Shown in pieces: positions 16,143 through 25,019 of a stretch of 37,055 nt of DNA. The stretch is from assembly GCA_035623075.1 (NCBI GenBank), contig DASPUC010000053.1, positions 1 through 37,055 of the forward strand, read 5' to 3'. The notes under the pieces are model-generated. The model did not search any database and was not told the origin of the DNA. It was given only the letters and a program-made list of their open reading frames with translations. Position 1 is the stretch's first letter, and the number at the start of each line of letters is the position of its first letter. Source of the stretch: Nitrospiraceae bacterium (GTDB lineage: Bacteria; Nitrospirota; Nitrospiria; Nitrospirales; Nitrospiraceae). The translations under genes and the position numbers were made by a program.

Positions 16143-16670
16143 ATGTCGCTGCTCGGATTGATCATGGGTCTACTCCTCTATGGATGTGTTAGTTTCGATG
16201 TTGATATCGGGGAGTCCACACAGGTAAGCGGATTGTCGAATACGCAATTCGAGGATGAAGGAGAAAAGAACCTTGCCGCGATTCGCGCCATGCTCATTGA
16301 GGAACACCAACGGGTCTCGGTGGCACCCGACTCGGACAACAAGCGGAGCCCTGAACCGGAGGCACGTCCATGGCCGCCCGATTGGCTAGCGTCGTATTTC
16401 GAGCCGCAGCGCTCGTCCTTGAATAAGTCAGACCTCACCCCTGCCTACATCCCACCTTTCTTGCCCTCACTTTCCAAGCGTCGGACGGTTCTTCCGGACT
16501 CTAGGGCAAAGATACCCAGGGTGATGGCGCCACCCTCTCGTGGCGTTGAAAGCGACTCGGGACCTCGTGTTCCCCCGTATACGTCATCTGCGCCGATTGA
16601 GTCCGCCTATCCCGGATCGAGCCGGTGCGTCCCGGATATGATCGGTGGGCAACGGTGCCAAGCCGACTAA
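16143..16670 (+). CDS. Proline-rich lipoprotein of unknown function
   Basis: The N-terminus (MSLLGLIMGLLLYGC) is a compact lipoprotein signal with the lipidated cysteine at about residue 15. The mature part is charged, then proline- and serine-rich (about 70-175), ending in a segment with two cysteines (SSRCVPDMIGGQRCQAD). No domain is recognised and the composition suggests little stable fold. An in-frame GTG three codons upstream (16134) is an alternative start. No strong ribosome site is seen. Confidence 0.6.
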   Translation: MSLLGLIMGLLLYGCVSFDVDIGESTQVSGLSNTQFEDEGEKNLAAIRAMLIEEHQRVSVAPDSDNKRSPEPEARPWPPDWLASYFEPQRSSLNKSDLTPAYIPPFLPSLSKRRTVLPDSRAKIPRVMAPPSRGVESDSGPRVPPYTSSAPIESAYPGSSRCVPDMIGGQRCQAD

Positions 16671-17050
16671 GACGTTGTAGATTTCGAGGTGAGGAATTTT
16701 TAAGGCCAGCCTAATTCCCGGCTAATGCTGACTGGTTATGCTCAAGTCAGCCATTGGAGCTTAACCATGAATCCTCTGGGAATGCGGGTCTACTTGACAG
16801 CGATGGCCATGTTCGTTTCGTCCCTTTTCGCGCGATCCAGTGCAACTCGCTCTCGAGCGCGGCACAAGGCTCCTCCCTAATCAGTCAAATCGTCTCTTTG
16901 CCCGCATGGAAATTGGAACAGCGTCGGAAACCTGTGCAGCCTGAACACCCAATGCCGCCTCGCCGGCCGCACGCCGGTTCGAGGAGACGAACCTTCGACA
17001 TTTAAAAAGTTCGGAAGTCTATCACCGAAGAGCGAGCAGCAGAGACGGGA
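16671..17050. other. Gap with a possible broken small secreted protein gene
   Basis: An ATG at 16767 opens a 37-codon frame beginning MNPLGMRVYLTAMAMFVSSL, which looks like a signal peptide, and stops at a TAA. In the next frame an open stretch continues to 17003 with a plausible mature sequence (SQIVSLPAWKLEQRRKPVQP). The two could be one small secreted protein broken by a frameshift, or chance frames. Confidence 0.3.
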
Positions 17051-17700
17051 TCAGAATCGGTAGTTGATCTCAACAATATGCATGTCCACGCCAAGGCTGG
17101 TTGGACCGTATACGCCGGCATCGGAAAAATGCTGGAACCGGTATCCGGCAAAAAACCCAGGAAATAGGTTGAAACCGATGCCGGCTTTACCCACGATCTG
17201 CGCGGGACCACCAAAGTTCTGCGCGCCATATTTGTAGTTGCTAAAGAATGCGGCACCACCTTCAACGTCAATGGAAACCATTTCGTCCGGACTGCTCAAT
17301 GCCAGGCATGGCACCAGGGTTACCATGAGGCCGGTGTCTCCCGCTGCTGCAAGTTCCCCGGCCGAGGTCAGCAATCTCATGTCAAGTCTCATGCGGGTGA
17401 CCCTCTCCTGCCAACCCCACGGAAGCCCAAACAGCGCCGCAACGTCATACTGCTGAAACTCTTCCTTCTGATCCTTCCCAATGGGAGATTTGCCACTCAC
17501 GCCCAACCGAGGGCCTATCCCCGGATCAAGGTGATAGGCCTTGATTGCTCCTCGCGGAATGGGAACTCGCGGGGTGCGTCGAGTTGTGGACTCGACCCGA
17601 TGATCACCATGGGTTCCGCGAAACTGGACGAAGCAGATAAGAGAGCAAGCACGAGGCTCAGGGCCAGGGAACAGACAAGCGGACGAGTTATTACGCTCAT
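17051..17700 (-). pseudogene. PagL-like lipid A deacylase, probably frameshifted
   Basis: The 3' part (17051 to about 17560) encodes a beta-barrel-like sequence with KAYHLDPGIGPRLG and the C-terminal RFQHFSDAGVYGPTS, matching the active-site HxS region of PagL-type acyloxyacyl hydrolases, which remove a 3-linked acyl chain from lipid A. The 5' part (17700 down to about 17570) encodes a good signal peptide (VLALLSASSSFAEP) in a different frame. Both frames read APR/TPR near the same C-run at about 17570, so a one-base deletion there joins two halves of one gene. A start at 17506 would be only a TTG and would lack the signal peptide. A sequencing error is possible. Confidence 0.6.
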
Positions 17701-17795
17701 CCAGCGACCTGTCTGCCGCCGGCGGTTGGCAATACGTGGCTTGAGGCTCGTGGAATGCGATGACTCTGGAGGGCCATGACGATCTGACCGCAATG

Positions 17796-17826
17796 CTAAT
17801 GAGACGTGAGAGAGCACGTGCATTAG
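17796..17826. promoter_or_regulatory. Two-step hairpin between divergent genes
   Basis: CTAATG (17796-17801) pairs with CATTAG (17821-17826) and inside it ACGTG (17804-17808) pairs with CACGT (17815-17819), leaving a small internal loop and a 6-base loop. TGC/GCA can extend the base. It lies between the PagL-like gene and the DUF429 gene and could be an operator or leader structure. Confidence 0.45.
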
Positions 17827-18024
17827 AGCATCGAGCGTGCCGCGTCCTTAGGTCACGAGTTCTTGCGGGATTTCTTCAACAGAAGGGGCACTTGCACATG
17901 GCTGCATCAAGCACTTCGCGTCCCGTTGGGCTCGCGATTGATCAAAAAAGTCCGAATCGAGGGAGAAACTCCATCAGCATCCATTGCCGTCTCTGCTAGA
18001 ATCACCCCTCTCACAAGGAGCCTT

Positions 18025-18654
18025 ATGGCACGCCGGACACCGCCGGTCATTGTCGGGATCGATCTCGCCGGTTCTCCGCGCAGGCCGACGGGGCTGTGCC
18101 TGTTGGAAGGCTGCACTGCCGCCGCCCGCATCGCGTTTACCGACGACGACATTCTCGACGCAGTTCGGCGCGCAAGACCCGATCTTGTGCCCATTGACGC
18201 TCCGCTGAGCTTGCCCAAGGGGCGGCGCACCATCCACGACCGCTCAGGCGAGCATTTGCGGGACTGCGATCGTGAACTCCTCCGGCTAGGGATCAGATTT
18301 TTTCCCATCACGCTCGGTCCGATGCGGATGCTGACTGCGCGCGGACTTGGGCTCAAACGCAAGCTTTGTGCGATGGGCTACCGCACCGTCGAGTGCTACC
18401 CGGGAGCCGCGCAAGATGTGTGGGGGCTTCCTCGTCAACACCGGAACTTGCACGGGCTCCTCACGGGACTCAGGAAACTGGGGATACGAGGGTTGAGAAG
18501 GACGGCTACCGGAGATGAACTGGACGCTGCGACGGCCGCACTTGTTGGCCGGTGGTTTTTGTTAGGTCAGGGAACGATGCTTGGTGGAGAACATGGAATT
18601 CTGATCCCGGCCATGGCGGACACCACGCGGAAGCGGGAGATGAGAACAGACTGA
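18025..18654 (+). CDS. DUF429 family protein, RNase H-like fold
   Basis: The 209-residue product has the acidic motifs expected of DUF429: VIVGIDLAGS near the N-terminus, VPIDAPLSLPKG and, near the end, TGDELDAATAALVG. The family is predicted to have an RNase H-like fold and may act as a nuclease; this is not proven. AAGGAG lies four bases before the ATG at 18025. The open frame extends upstream to 17863 but the added residues are basic and non-conserved. No partner gene is evident. Confidence 0.85.
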   Translation: MARRTPPVIVGIDLAGSPRRPTGLCLLEGCTAAARIAFTDDDILDAVRRARPDLVPIDAPLSLPKGRRTIHDRSGEHLRDCDRELLRLGIRFFPITLGPMRMLTARGLGLKRKLCAMGYRTVECYPGAAQDVWGLPRQHRNLHGLLTGLRKLGIRGLRRTATGDELDAATAALVGRWFLLGQGTMLGGEHGILIPAMADTTRKREMRTD

Positions 18655-18773
18655 CTCTTTCACACTTGCCTGCGCCGGGCTCATTTCAGAAACCGATCGG
18701 GCACGGGACGGAGATCTTTCTCCAGGTCCAGAGTCGGTCCACTCGAGGAAACTCCGGGATCACTCACCGGATT

Positions 18774-19016
18774 CTAGCCAAGATCTCTATCGAGGCTTTT
18801 TAGAATCTCGTCGGGGCTCTTTGTACCGGCAAAGTCACGAAGGACCGTCGGGTCCGCTGGTACACTCGGCCCTCCCGGCGCCCCGACGGTCGGAGCTGTT
18901 CCAGGACGGTCATTGACTCGAAAATCACCGCTCGGGCCCACTTGGCTCTGTTGCGCATGAGCGGGGATGCTGGCGAATGTCAAACTGCTGAGGAGCAGAA
19001 GTGTGAGCCATCTCAT
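18774..19016 (-). CDS. Small exported protein of unknown function
   Basis: The 80-residue product has a signal peptide (MRWLTLLLLSSLTFASIPAHA) followed by a short Gly/Pro-rich mature region and a C-terminal DEILKSLDRDLG helix. GGAGG lies five bases before the ATG at 19016, which is preferred over the ATG at 19028. No family is recognised. It is divergent from the Tag gene. Confidence 0.65.
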   Translation of the reverse strand: MRWLTLLLLSSLTFASIPAHAQQSQVGPSGDFRVNDRPGTAPTVGAPGGPSVPADPTVLRDFAGTKSPDEILKSLDRDLG

Positions 19017-19189
19017 CGTGTCCTCCATCGTGTCGAGGCGGGAGACATGTAAAGTCAGGTTAATGTATCACGCTGGTGAACCCGGATATAGACGAGCATC
19101 TGGAGTTCCTCGACGCGCACCATAGTTGCCCGATTTCCTCTACTCTTCTAGAATCCGGCTGGCTTCTGGGTCGAACGATTGCCGTTAAT

Positions 19190-19780
19190 ATGGCCAAGAC
19201 CAGCACGTCGTTTTCCGACACCAAGCCCCGCTGTCGATGGGTCGGGGGGAAACCGCACTTCATCCGTTATCATGACCAGGAGTGGGGTGTACCGGTCCAC
19301 TCCGATCGAAAACATTTCGAGATGTTGCTGCTTGAAGGGGCCCAGGCAGGGTTGACGTGGGAGACGATTCTGCTCCGGCGTGCGGGGTACCGCAAGGCCT
19401 TCGCGCAATTTGATCCTGTGAAGGTGTCACGGTTTGGGGCAACGAAAAAAGCGTCGCTTCTCAAGAACCCTGGGATCATTCGCAATCGATTGAAGATCGA
19501 GTCGGCCGTCATCAATGCGCGGGCGTTTCTCGCCGTGCAGCGGGAATTCGGGTCGTTTGATCGCTATGTCTGGCCGTTTATCGGCGGGAAACAAAAGATC
19601 AATCGGTGGAGAAGCCAGTCACAGGTGCCTGCTACAAGCAGGGAAAGTGACGCGCTTTCCAAAGACCTTACGAAGCGCGGTTTTCGTTTTGTCGGGAGCA
19701 CCATCATCTATGCCTATATGCAGGCCACCGGGATGGTGAACGATCATACGTTGGATTGTTTTTTGCGCCAGCGCGCCTGA
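19190..19780 (+). CDS. tag: DNA-3-methyladenine glycosylase I
   Basis: The 196-residue product matches Tag along its length: CRWVGGKPHFIRYHDQEWGV at the N-terminus, LLLEGAQAGLTWETILLRR in the middle and FRFVGSTIIYAYMQATG at the end. The four zinc ligands seen in E. coli Tag fit here as C15, H28, H186 and C190 with the same spacings (13 and 4). It removes 3-methyladenine from DNA in base-excision repair. The start at 19190 keeps the ligand region near the N-terminus; the frame is open upstream to 19076 without conserved sequence. No strong ribosome site is seen. Confidence 0.93.
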   Translation: MAKTSTSFSDTKPRCRWVGGKPHFIRYHDQEWGVPVHSDRKHFEMLLLEGAQAGLTWETILLRRAGYRKAFAQFDPVKVSRFGATKKASLLKNPGIIRNRLKIESAVINARAFLAVQREFGSFDRYVWPFIGGKQKINRWRSQSQVPATSRESDALSKDLTKRGFRFVGSTIIYAYMQATGMVNDHTLDCFLRQRA

Positions 19781-19840
19781 TGCGTCGTGCTTGGCGAGCT
19801 ATTCCCGATCGCGTTCGACATTGGTTGCAAAGGAGGACTG

Positions 19841-20191
19841 ATGGGCTGGTGGATGATGGTGACGGGCATGGTCCTGCTGGTGGCCGATGGATCGGGGGTC
19901 GCGGCGGGAACTAACCCTGCTCACCAGAAGCTAGCTGCCATGTCAGAAGTCGATCGAAGCGAGGTGTTGGCCATCTTTGTGGAGGGCAGCGGGCAGCCAT
20001 GCCGGACCGTCGCGCGTACGTTCTTTCAAGGTCTCGATTCAATCGGGAATGCCATCTGGAACGTCGAATGTGAGGGAGGTCAGTCCTATGTGGTCGAGAT
20101 CAAGAACGACGCTAAAGGGTCGACCCTGGTCATCAATTGTCGAACCCTATATGCGGCGGGCGGCGGCAGATGTTTCAAGCGGTTGGAATAG
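19841..20191 (+). CDS. Small exported protein of unknown function
   Basis: The 116-residue product has a signal peptide (MGWWMMVTGMVLLVADGSGVAA) and a mature domain of about 90 residues with four cysteines (GQPCRTVAR, WNVECEGG, LVINCRTL, GGRCFKRLE), which could form two disulfides. No family is recognised. GGAGG precedes the ATG at 19841. It follows the Tag gene by 60 bases on the same strand. Confidence 0.68.
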   Translation: MGWWMMVTGMVLLVADGSGVAAGTNPAHQKLAAMSEVDRSEVLAIFVEGSGQPCRTVARTFFQGLDSIGNAIWNVECEGGQSYVVEIKNDAKGSTLVINCRTLYAAGGGRCFKRLE

Positions 20192-20236
20192 ACTCTTCAT
20201 TCTTGCTCTTACCCTGATCCTCGGAGCAATGGAGTC

Positions 20237-21454
20237 ATGAACATGAGAGCGGTACGCTGCTGCATCGCGGGTGGCGGGCCGGCTGGGATGATGCTGGGTC
20301 TCTTGTTGGCTCGAGCGGGCGTCGAGGTGTTGGTTCTCGAGAAGCACGTCGATTTTCTCCAAGATTTCCGTGGCGACACGATCCATCCGTCCACTCTCGA
20401 GGTGATGCACGAGTTGGGACTACTGGAACGGTTGCTCATACTGCCGCACCAGAAAGTGCCGCGGATCAACGGACAGGTGGGCGACCTGGCCCTGACCGTC
20501 GCGGATTTTTCTTCACTCTCGACACAGTGCCGTTACATTGCCTTCATGCCGCAATGGGATTTTTAGAACTTCCTTGCTACCGAAGGAGCACGGTATTCCA
20601 CTTTTCATCTTCGAATGCAGACGGACGTGACAGACCTTTCGCTCGAGGGAGACCGTGTGGTGGGGCTCAAAGCGACGACTCCGGACGGTCCCTTGGAGGT
20701 ACGCGCAAACCTGACCGTCGGCGCGGACGGCCGGCACTCAATCGTTCGCTCGCGTGCCGGTTTGTCGGTTGAAGAGTTTGGGGCGCCCATGGACGTGTTG
20801 TGGTTTCGATTGTCCCGCCGCCCAGGCGATCCGGAAGATCCGATGGGCCGGTTCGATACCGGTCGGATTTTTGTCATGCTCAACCGGAGTGACTATTGGC
20901 AGTGCGGCTTCGTAATTCCGAAAGGATCACGGGGACAACTTCAGGCAAAAGGGTTGTCGGCGTTTCGTACCGCCGTTGCAGGAGTCGCACCGTTTGTGGC
21001 CGATCGCGTCGGCGAGCTGCATGACTGGGAGTCGATCAAGTTGCTCACCGTGCAGGTCGATCGGTTACGGCAGTGGTATCGGCCTGGTTTGATCTGCATC
21101 GGCGATGCAGCCCATGCCATGTCGCCGGTCGCCGGTGTCGGGATCAATCTCGCCATTCAGGATGCAGTGGCCACGGCGAACCTCCTGGCGGGGCCGTTAG
21201 GCACCGGTCGATTGACCACCGAAGATTTGCAGTTGGTACAACGGCGGCGCGAATGGCCTACTCACATGACGCAGCGGATGCAACTGTTCATTCAAAACCG
21301 GGTCATCAAACCCGTGCTGGACAATGCGGCTCCGCTCTCACCTCCGCTGGCGTTCCGGCTGCTGGCGCGATTTTCGGTCCTCCGCCGGATTCCCGCCCGG
21401 CTCATCGGGATGGGCTTTCGTCCCGAACACGTCCGAACACCAGCCGTTCTGTAG
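20237..21454 (+). pseudogene. FAD-dependent monooxygenase interrupted by one in-frame stop
   Basis: The gene encodes a p-hydroxybenzoate hydroxylase-type flavoprotein: the N-terminal CCIAGGGPAGMMLGLLLARA binds FAD (GxGxxG), and GLICIGDAAHAMSPVAGVGI is the second FAD motif with its GD pair. The sequence is interrupted at 20564-20566 by a TAG after PQWDF, yet the same frame continues at once with NFLATEGARYSTFHLRMQTD, so the frame is intact across the stop. A TTG-to-TAG change in a Leu codon is the simplest reading. Downstream, re-initiation at the ATG at 20615 would give only the C-terminal two thirds. Substrate is unknown. Confidence 0.85.
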
Positions 21455-21532
21455 AAAAAAGAGGATTCCAGCGGGAGGAGCGCTAGCTGCAAGGAAATTT
21501 TCGAGCGTGACTGAATACTAGTGGTTAACGGA

Positions 21533-22765
21533 CTAGGACGAATTCACGAAAGCTTTGCGTGACGCAGTTACTTTTTCCAGGTAATGGCGTGTTTCTTGGT
21601 AGGGCAAGTGTTGTCGTAAGTACTCATAGACCGCGCTGGGTTGCAAGCTATTGATCTGATTGAGTGCAGCGGTAGTATCTTTCGAAAAGGTTCGATAGAC
21701 ATTGTGTGGGCCGGTGTTGTACGCGGAGATGACACAGTACTCACGGGAGACCGTGTTGGATATCTCCTCCAGTTGGTTGAAGGTCAACACATTCAGGTAG
21801 GCGGTGCCTAGCTCGATGTTGTTCGCGGGATCGAATAGATAGTCTCGCGACGGAGTGACGTCTTTACCCTTGGCGCGCCGGTAGGCCTCCCGCCCACCAC
21901 TCGAGGGAACGAGTTGCATGAGTCCGTACGCCGGCGCTGAGCTGACGGCGTAGGGGTTGAAGTTGCTCTCCGTCCGAATGATTGCGAAGACCAGACCCGG
22001 ACTGATTTGGTATTGTTTGGCAAATTGCTGAACCGCCGGCCGGTATTTCTCTGCCTGCTTCACCGAGAAATTCGAAACCATTCGGATCATGACCACGTGG
22101 GCTGTTTTCTTTGCTCCGTTCTGGTCGACCTCTCGCGTGCTGGCTTTCTTCTCGACGAGATAGGTAGCAAACGATTCGGCTTCGGCGGGTGTACGGATGG
22201 GCTTGCCCTGTTGATCAAGGACGAGGCCCGAGAGGTAGGGTTCTTTGTCGCCAGTAAGCGTGATGTCTTTGTCAGAAAATAGATCGACGGAACGAGGATC
22301 CTCCGGAGTAAGAAGAGTCGTCACGATGGCATTCTTGAGACTGGTCTGCGGAGATTGCTCATCGAGGGTTTCGACTGAGATTTCGCCGGTGTCGAAGTTC
22401 ACGATCGCCCGGCTCCGATAATTTTGTGTGTACTTCACATACTTCTTCTGCTCGGGCAATTTGACTTCTTTCTTCCCCCATTTTTCTCCGACTTTGACCC
22501 CCAATGCATCGAGGAGCGTCTCCAAGTCTTTTTGGGCCGTGCGGATGTCTTTCAGCAGGGCTTCAGGGTCGCTTGCATATTGACCGAGCCGCTTCTTGGC
22601 GATCTGCGAGGGATTTTTCCCTGAAGCCAGGTCAATGATGTCGTGACCGGTCTTGCTCGTAAGGGCTCGTTCAGCTCCCGTGAGCAGTCGGTCCGTTGAC
22701 TCGCAACTGACTGTTGCGGACAGAACACTCATGACGATGATGGAGATGCCGATCGAAGGTCGCAT
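21533..22765 (-). CDS. mltC: MltC-like membrane-bound lytic murein transglycosylase
   Basis: The 410-residue product has an N-terminal signal with a cysteine near residue 21 (weak lipobox), an MltC-type N-domain (about 60-240) and a C-terminal SLT domain. The catalytic Glu is E266 in IIRTESNFNPYAVS, followed by SAPAYGLMQLVP and the YNTGPHNVY motif. MltC cleaves glycan strands from the outer-membrane face. The start has no strong ribosome site. It is followed by a second peptidoglycan-related theme in the region (the SLT gene near 2 kb). Confidence 0.88.
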   Translation of the reverse strand: MRPSIGISIIVMSVLSATVSCESTDRLLTGAERALTSKTGHDIIDLASGKNPSQIAKKRLGQYASDPEALLKDIRTAQKDLETLLDALGVKVGEKWGKKEVKLPEQKKYVKYTQNYRSRAIVNFDTGEISVETLDEQSPQTSLKNAIVTTLLTPEDPRSVDLFSDKDITLTGDKEPYLSGLVLDQQGKPIRTPAEAESFATYLVEKKASTREVDQNGAKKTAHVVMIRMVSNFSVKQAEKYRPAVQQFAKQYQISPGLVFAIIRTESNFNPYAVSSAPAYGLMQLVPSSGGREAYRRAKGKDVTPSRDYLFDPANNIELGTAYLNVLTFNQLEEISNTVSREYCVISAYNTGPHNVYRTFSKDTTAALNQINSLQPSAVYEYLRQHLPYQETRHYLEKVTASRKAFVNSS

Positions 22766-22866
22766 GGATTTATTCTACAGGATTTGCTCCGGACACCAAA
22801 CCGTTAAGTCAAGGAAGCCGCGGTCCTCCGATCCTTGTGTGAGTAATGAGGAGCAGCGAGAGGCGG

Positions 22867-22895
22867 ACCGGGCGTGCTTCGTCTCCACGCCCGGT
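22867..22895 (-). terminator. Ten-base-pair terminator-like hairpin
   Basis: ACCGGGCGTG (22867-22876) pairs perfectly with CACGCCCGGT (22886-22895) around a 9-base loop, between the MltC gene and the FKBP gene. Three Ts follow on the plus side. It lies just past the stop of the FKBP gene on the minus strand, so it could end that transcript, but the minus-strand U-run is poor. Confidence 0.55.
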
Positions 22896-22906
22896 TTGTA
22901 AAGCGA

Positions 22907-23581
22907 CTACTGTTTGACGATATCGAGGAGCTCGACTTCGAACACGAGCGTCGCACCTGGCTTGATAAGCGGCGGGGCACCCTTATCGCCGTAAGCCAAA
23001 TTCGCCGGGCACACCAATTTGCTCTTGCCGCCGACTTTGATCTGCTGCACTCCCTCCGTCCAGCACTTGATGACTTGATTTAACCCGAACGTGGCCGGCT
23101 CGCCTCGCTTGACCGAACTGTCGAACACGGTGCCGTCAATGAGGGTACCGTGATAGTGCACTTTCACCGTGTCCGTGGCTTTCGGGTTCGCCCCTTTGCC
23201 TTCCTTGACCGTGATGATGATGGCGCCGGATTCAGTTTTCTTTGCACCTGATTCCGCGGCGGCCTTTGTGAGAAACGCGGCGCCCGCTTTCTTCTCACTT
23301 TCTGCCGCGACCGCGCTGCGCGCCTGTTGGAGCTGTTGGATTTTGGGGCCGAAGACCTGGAGGTCCACTTTCGGCGGCCGCTTCAGGACTCCGTCGGTGA
23401 GGCCTGATTTGACGAAATCCAGTTCGGCCTCGCTGAACATAAAGGTGCTCAAAGACTGGCTGATCGCCAGTCCCACAGCATACAGTGTTTTTTGGTCGTC
23501 GTTCGTCGGTTCAGAAGCCGCAAAGGCGGAGGGAGGTCCAACGCAGAACCAGAGCATCAGCGCTGAGAGCAAAACGTGCAT
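22907..23581 (-). CDS. Periplasmic FKBP peptidyl-prolyl isomerase, Mip/FkpA type
   Basis: The 224-residue product has a signal peptide (cleavage near AFAAS), an N-terminal dimerisation-type domain (about 25-110, including [12 protein letters not shown]) and a C-terminal FKBP domain with [45 protein letters not shown] and [11 protein letters not shown]. It catalyses cis-trans proline isomerisation and helps fold exported proteins. The ATG at 23581 follows AAGGG; the frame extends to 23620. The stop is followed by a strong hairpin. Confidence 0.92.
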   Translation of the reverse strand: MHVLLSALMLWFCVGPPSAFAASEPTNDDQKTLYAVGLAISQSLSTFMFSEAELDFVKSGLTDGVLKRPPKVDLQVFGPKIQQLQQARSAVAAESEKKAGAAFLTKAAAESGAKKTESGAIIITVKEGKGANPKATDTVKVHYHGTLIDGTVFDSSVKRGEPATFGLNQVIKCWTEGVQQIKVGGKSKLVCPANLAYGDKGAPPLIKPGATLVFEVELLDIVKQ

Positions 23582-23731
23582 GGGTAACCCTTTCTGTAAG
23601 TGTGAAAGGAGCACAATCATCCATCGTCATCACCGCGGAGTTTTGTAGGGTACGGGATACGGCCGTTGTCCTCAAGACAATAATACGGTTTGATTGTGAA
23701 CGACCAAAAGGGAATGGTCTAGACGTTCCGG

Positions 23732-24256
23732 TCAGCGATGACCCCAATGACGGTAGCCGAAATACCGCGGGCCGTAAAAATAGGGGCGATAGAAATAGGG
23801 TGGTCCATAAAACCAGGGGCGACCGATATATACCCCGATCCCGACCGGAGGATAACCGTACACCAGAGGATATCCATACACTGGAGGATACCCATATAGA
23901 GGAGGAGCGGCCTGGATGATGGGGGAAGGGGCGACTTGAGATTGACTGGTCGCGTTAGCCGACGCCTGACGATTCATCTGGGCCTTCATTTGATCGACTG
24001 TTTCCTGTTGGGATTGCACTTTTCCCTGAAGAGAGGCGATCTGCTCTCGTTGCGCTTGCACGAACGCCGCCAGACAACGGGTATGGGCCTCGCCTGAATA
24101 GCCGGAACATTCCCATGGACCCTGTGGATCATTCGCTCGTGCCGGCGTCGTGGAAATGAGGACGATGCCTAGGCCGATGATACTCACAATTAGCTGCCGA
24201 GCAGCTGTCGAGGTCTCTGACAAAGGGCTCAGCCAACGGGCCGTGTTCTGTATCAT
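23732..24256 (-). CDS. Exported protein with coiled coil and Tyr/Pro-rich tail
   Basis: The 174-residue product has a hydrophobic N-terminal segment and cleavage near ARAND, a short cysteine pair region (PWECSGYSGEAHTRCLAAF), a coiled-coil stretch of about 40 residues rich in Q and E, and a C-terminal tail with repeated GYP/VYGYPP units and then Phe/Tyr/Pro/Arg. Such tails occur in surface or matrix proteins. AAGGAGGG precedes the ATG. No family is recognised. Confidence 0.75.
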   Translation of the reverse strand: MIQNTARWLSPLSETSTAARQLIVSIIGLGIVLISTTPARANDPQGPWECSGYSGEAHTRCLAAFVQAQREQIASLQGKVQSQQETVDQMKAQMNRQASANATSQSQVAPSPIIQAAPPLYGYPPVYGYPLVYGYPPVGIGVYIGRPWFYGPPYFYRPYFYGPRYFGYRHWGHR

Positions 24257-24461
24257 GGGCTTCCCTCCTTGTTCAGGCTCTTAGCTACACCCTACCACGA
24301 GAAAATCGAAGATAGTAGGGGTGCGACTGCTGGGTCGATCTCAGTTTCTTCTCACGTTGCGCGATCCTTCGTCTCTGGATACAATCCTCCCGCATCTGAA
24401 GTCGTTTCTCATGTATATATTTTCGCGGTGGCAGTTTTCTCTTTATCGAAAGGGGTAGGTT

Positions 24462-25010
24462 ATGGTTCGTCTGTGGTGCCTATTGATATCTGTTATGCTG
24501 ACAACGCAGGGATGGGCCGCGGAGTTTCAGCTGAGCAGTCCAACGATCAAAAGCCAAGGCAAAATCGGCCAGGAACATGTGTTTGCAGGATTCGGATGTA
24601 GCGGGGGAAATGTGTCGCCGGCTCTACAGTGGCAGGGAGCGCCGAAGGATACCAAGAGTTTTGCATTGACGGTCTACGATCCGGATGCTCCGACCGGCAG
24701 CGGCTGGTGGCACTGGGTTGTCTTCAATTTGCCTCCCACGCTGAACTCGCTGCCCGCCAATGCAGGAAAGCCAGAGGGTAGTGCCGCGCCCGCAGGCAGC
24801 ATCCAGAGCATCACCGACTTCGGTCAGCCTGGCTATGGCGGGCCTTGCCCACCGGCGGGGGACAAGCCCCACCGGTACATCTTCACGCTCTATGCGTTGA
24901 AACTCGACCAGGTTCCTTTGAAGAGTGATGCGTCCGGAGCGATGGTGGGCTTTTACCTCAACCAAAACATGATTGCCAAGGCATCCTTCATGGCCTTCTA
25001 CGGGCGTTGA
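24462..25010 (+). CDS. Exported YbhB/YbcL family (Raf-kinase-inhibitor-like) protein
   Basis: The 182-residue product has a signal peptide (cleavage near GWAAE) and a PEBP fold: [19 protein letters not shown], the [19 protein letters not shown] motif and [12 protein letters not shown]. Proteins of this family bind phosphorylated or small anionic ligands and are of unclear role in bacteria. The next gene begins 9 bases after its stop, so it is probably co-transcribed with the symporter. Confidence 0.92.
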   Translation: MVRLWCLLISVMLTTQGWAAEFQLSSPTIKSQGKIGQEHVFAGFGCSGGNVSPALQWQGAPKDTKSFALTVYDPDAPTGSGWWHWVVFNLPPTLNSLPANAGKPEGSAAPAGSIQSITDFGQPGYGGPCPPAGDKPHRYIFTLYALKLDQVPLKSDASGAMVGFYLNQNMIAKASFMAFYGR

Positions 25011-25019
25011 GCCCGTCTG

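Noticed and set aside
17907-18362. 151-codon minus-strand frame opposite the DUF429 gene
   Set aside because: Its Ser/Arg-rich sequence is typical of an antisense shadow, and the plus-strand gene has a good ribosome site and conserved motifs.
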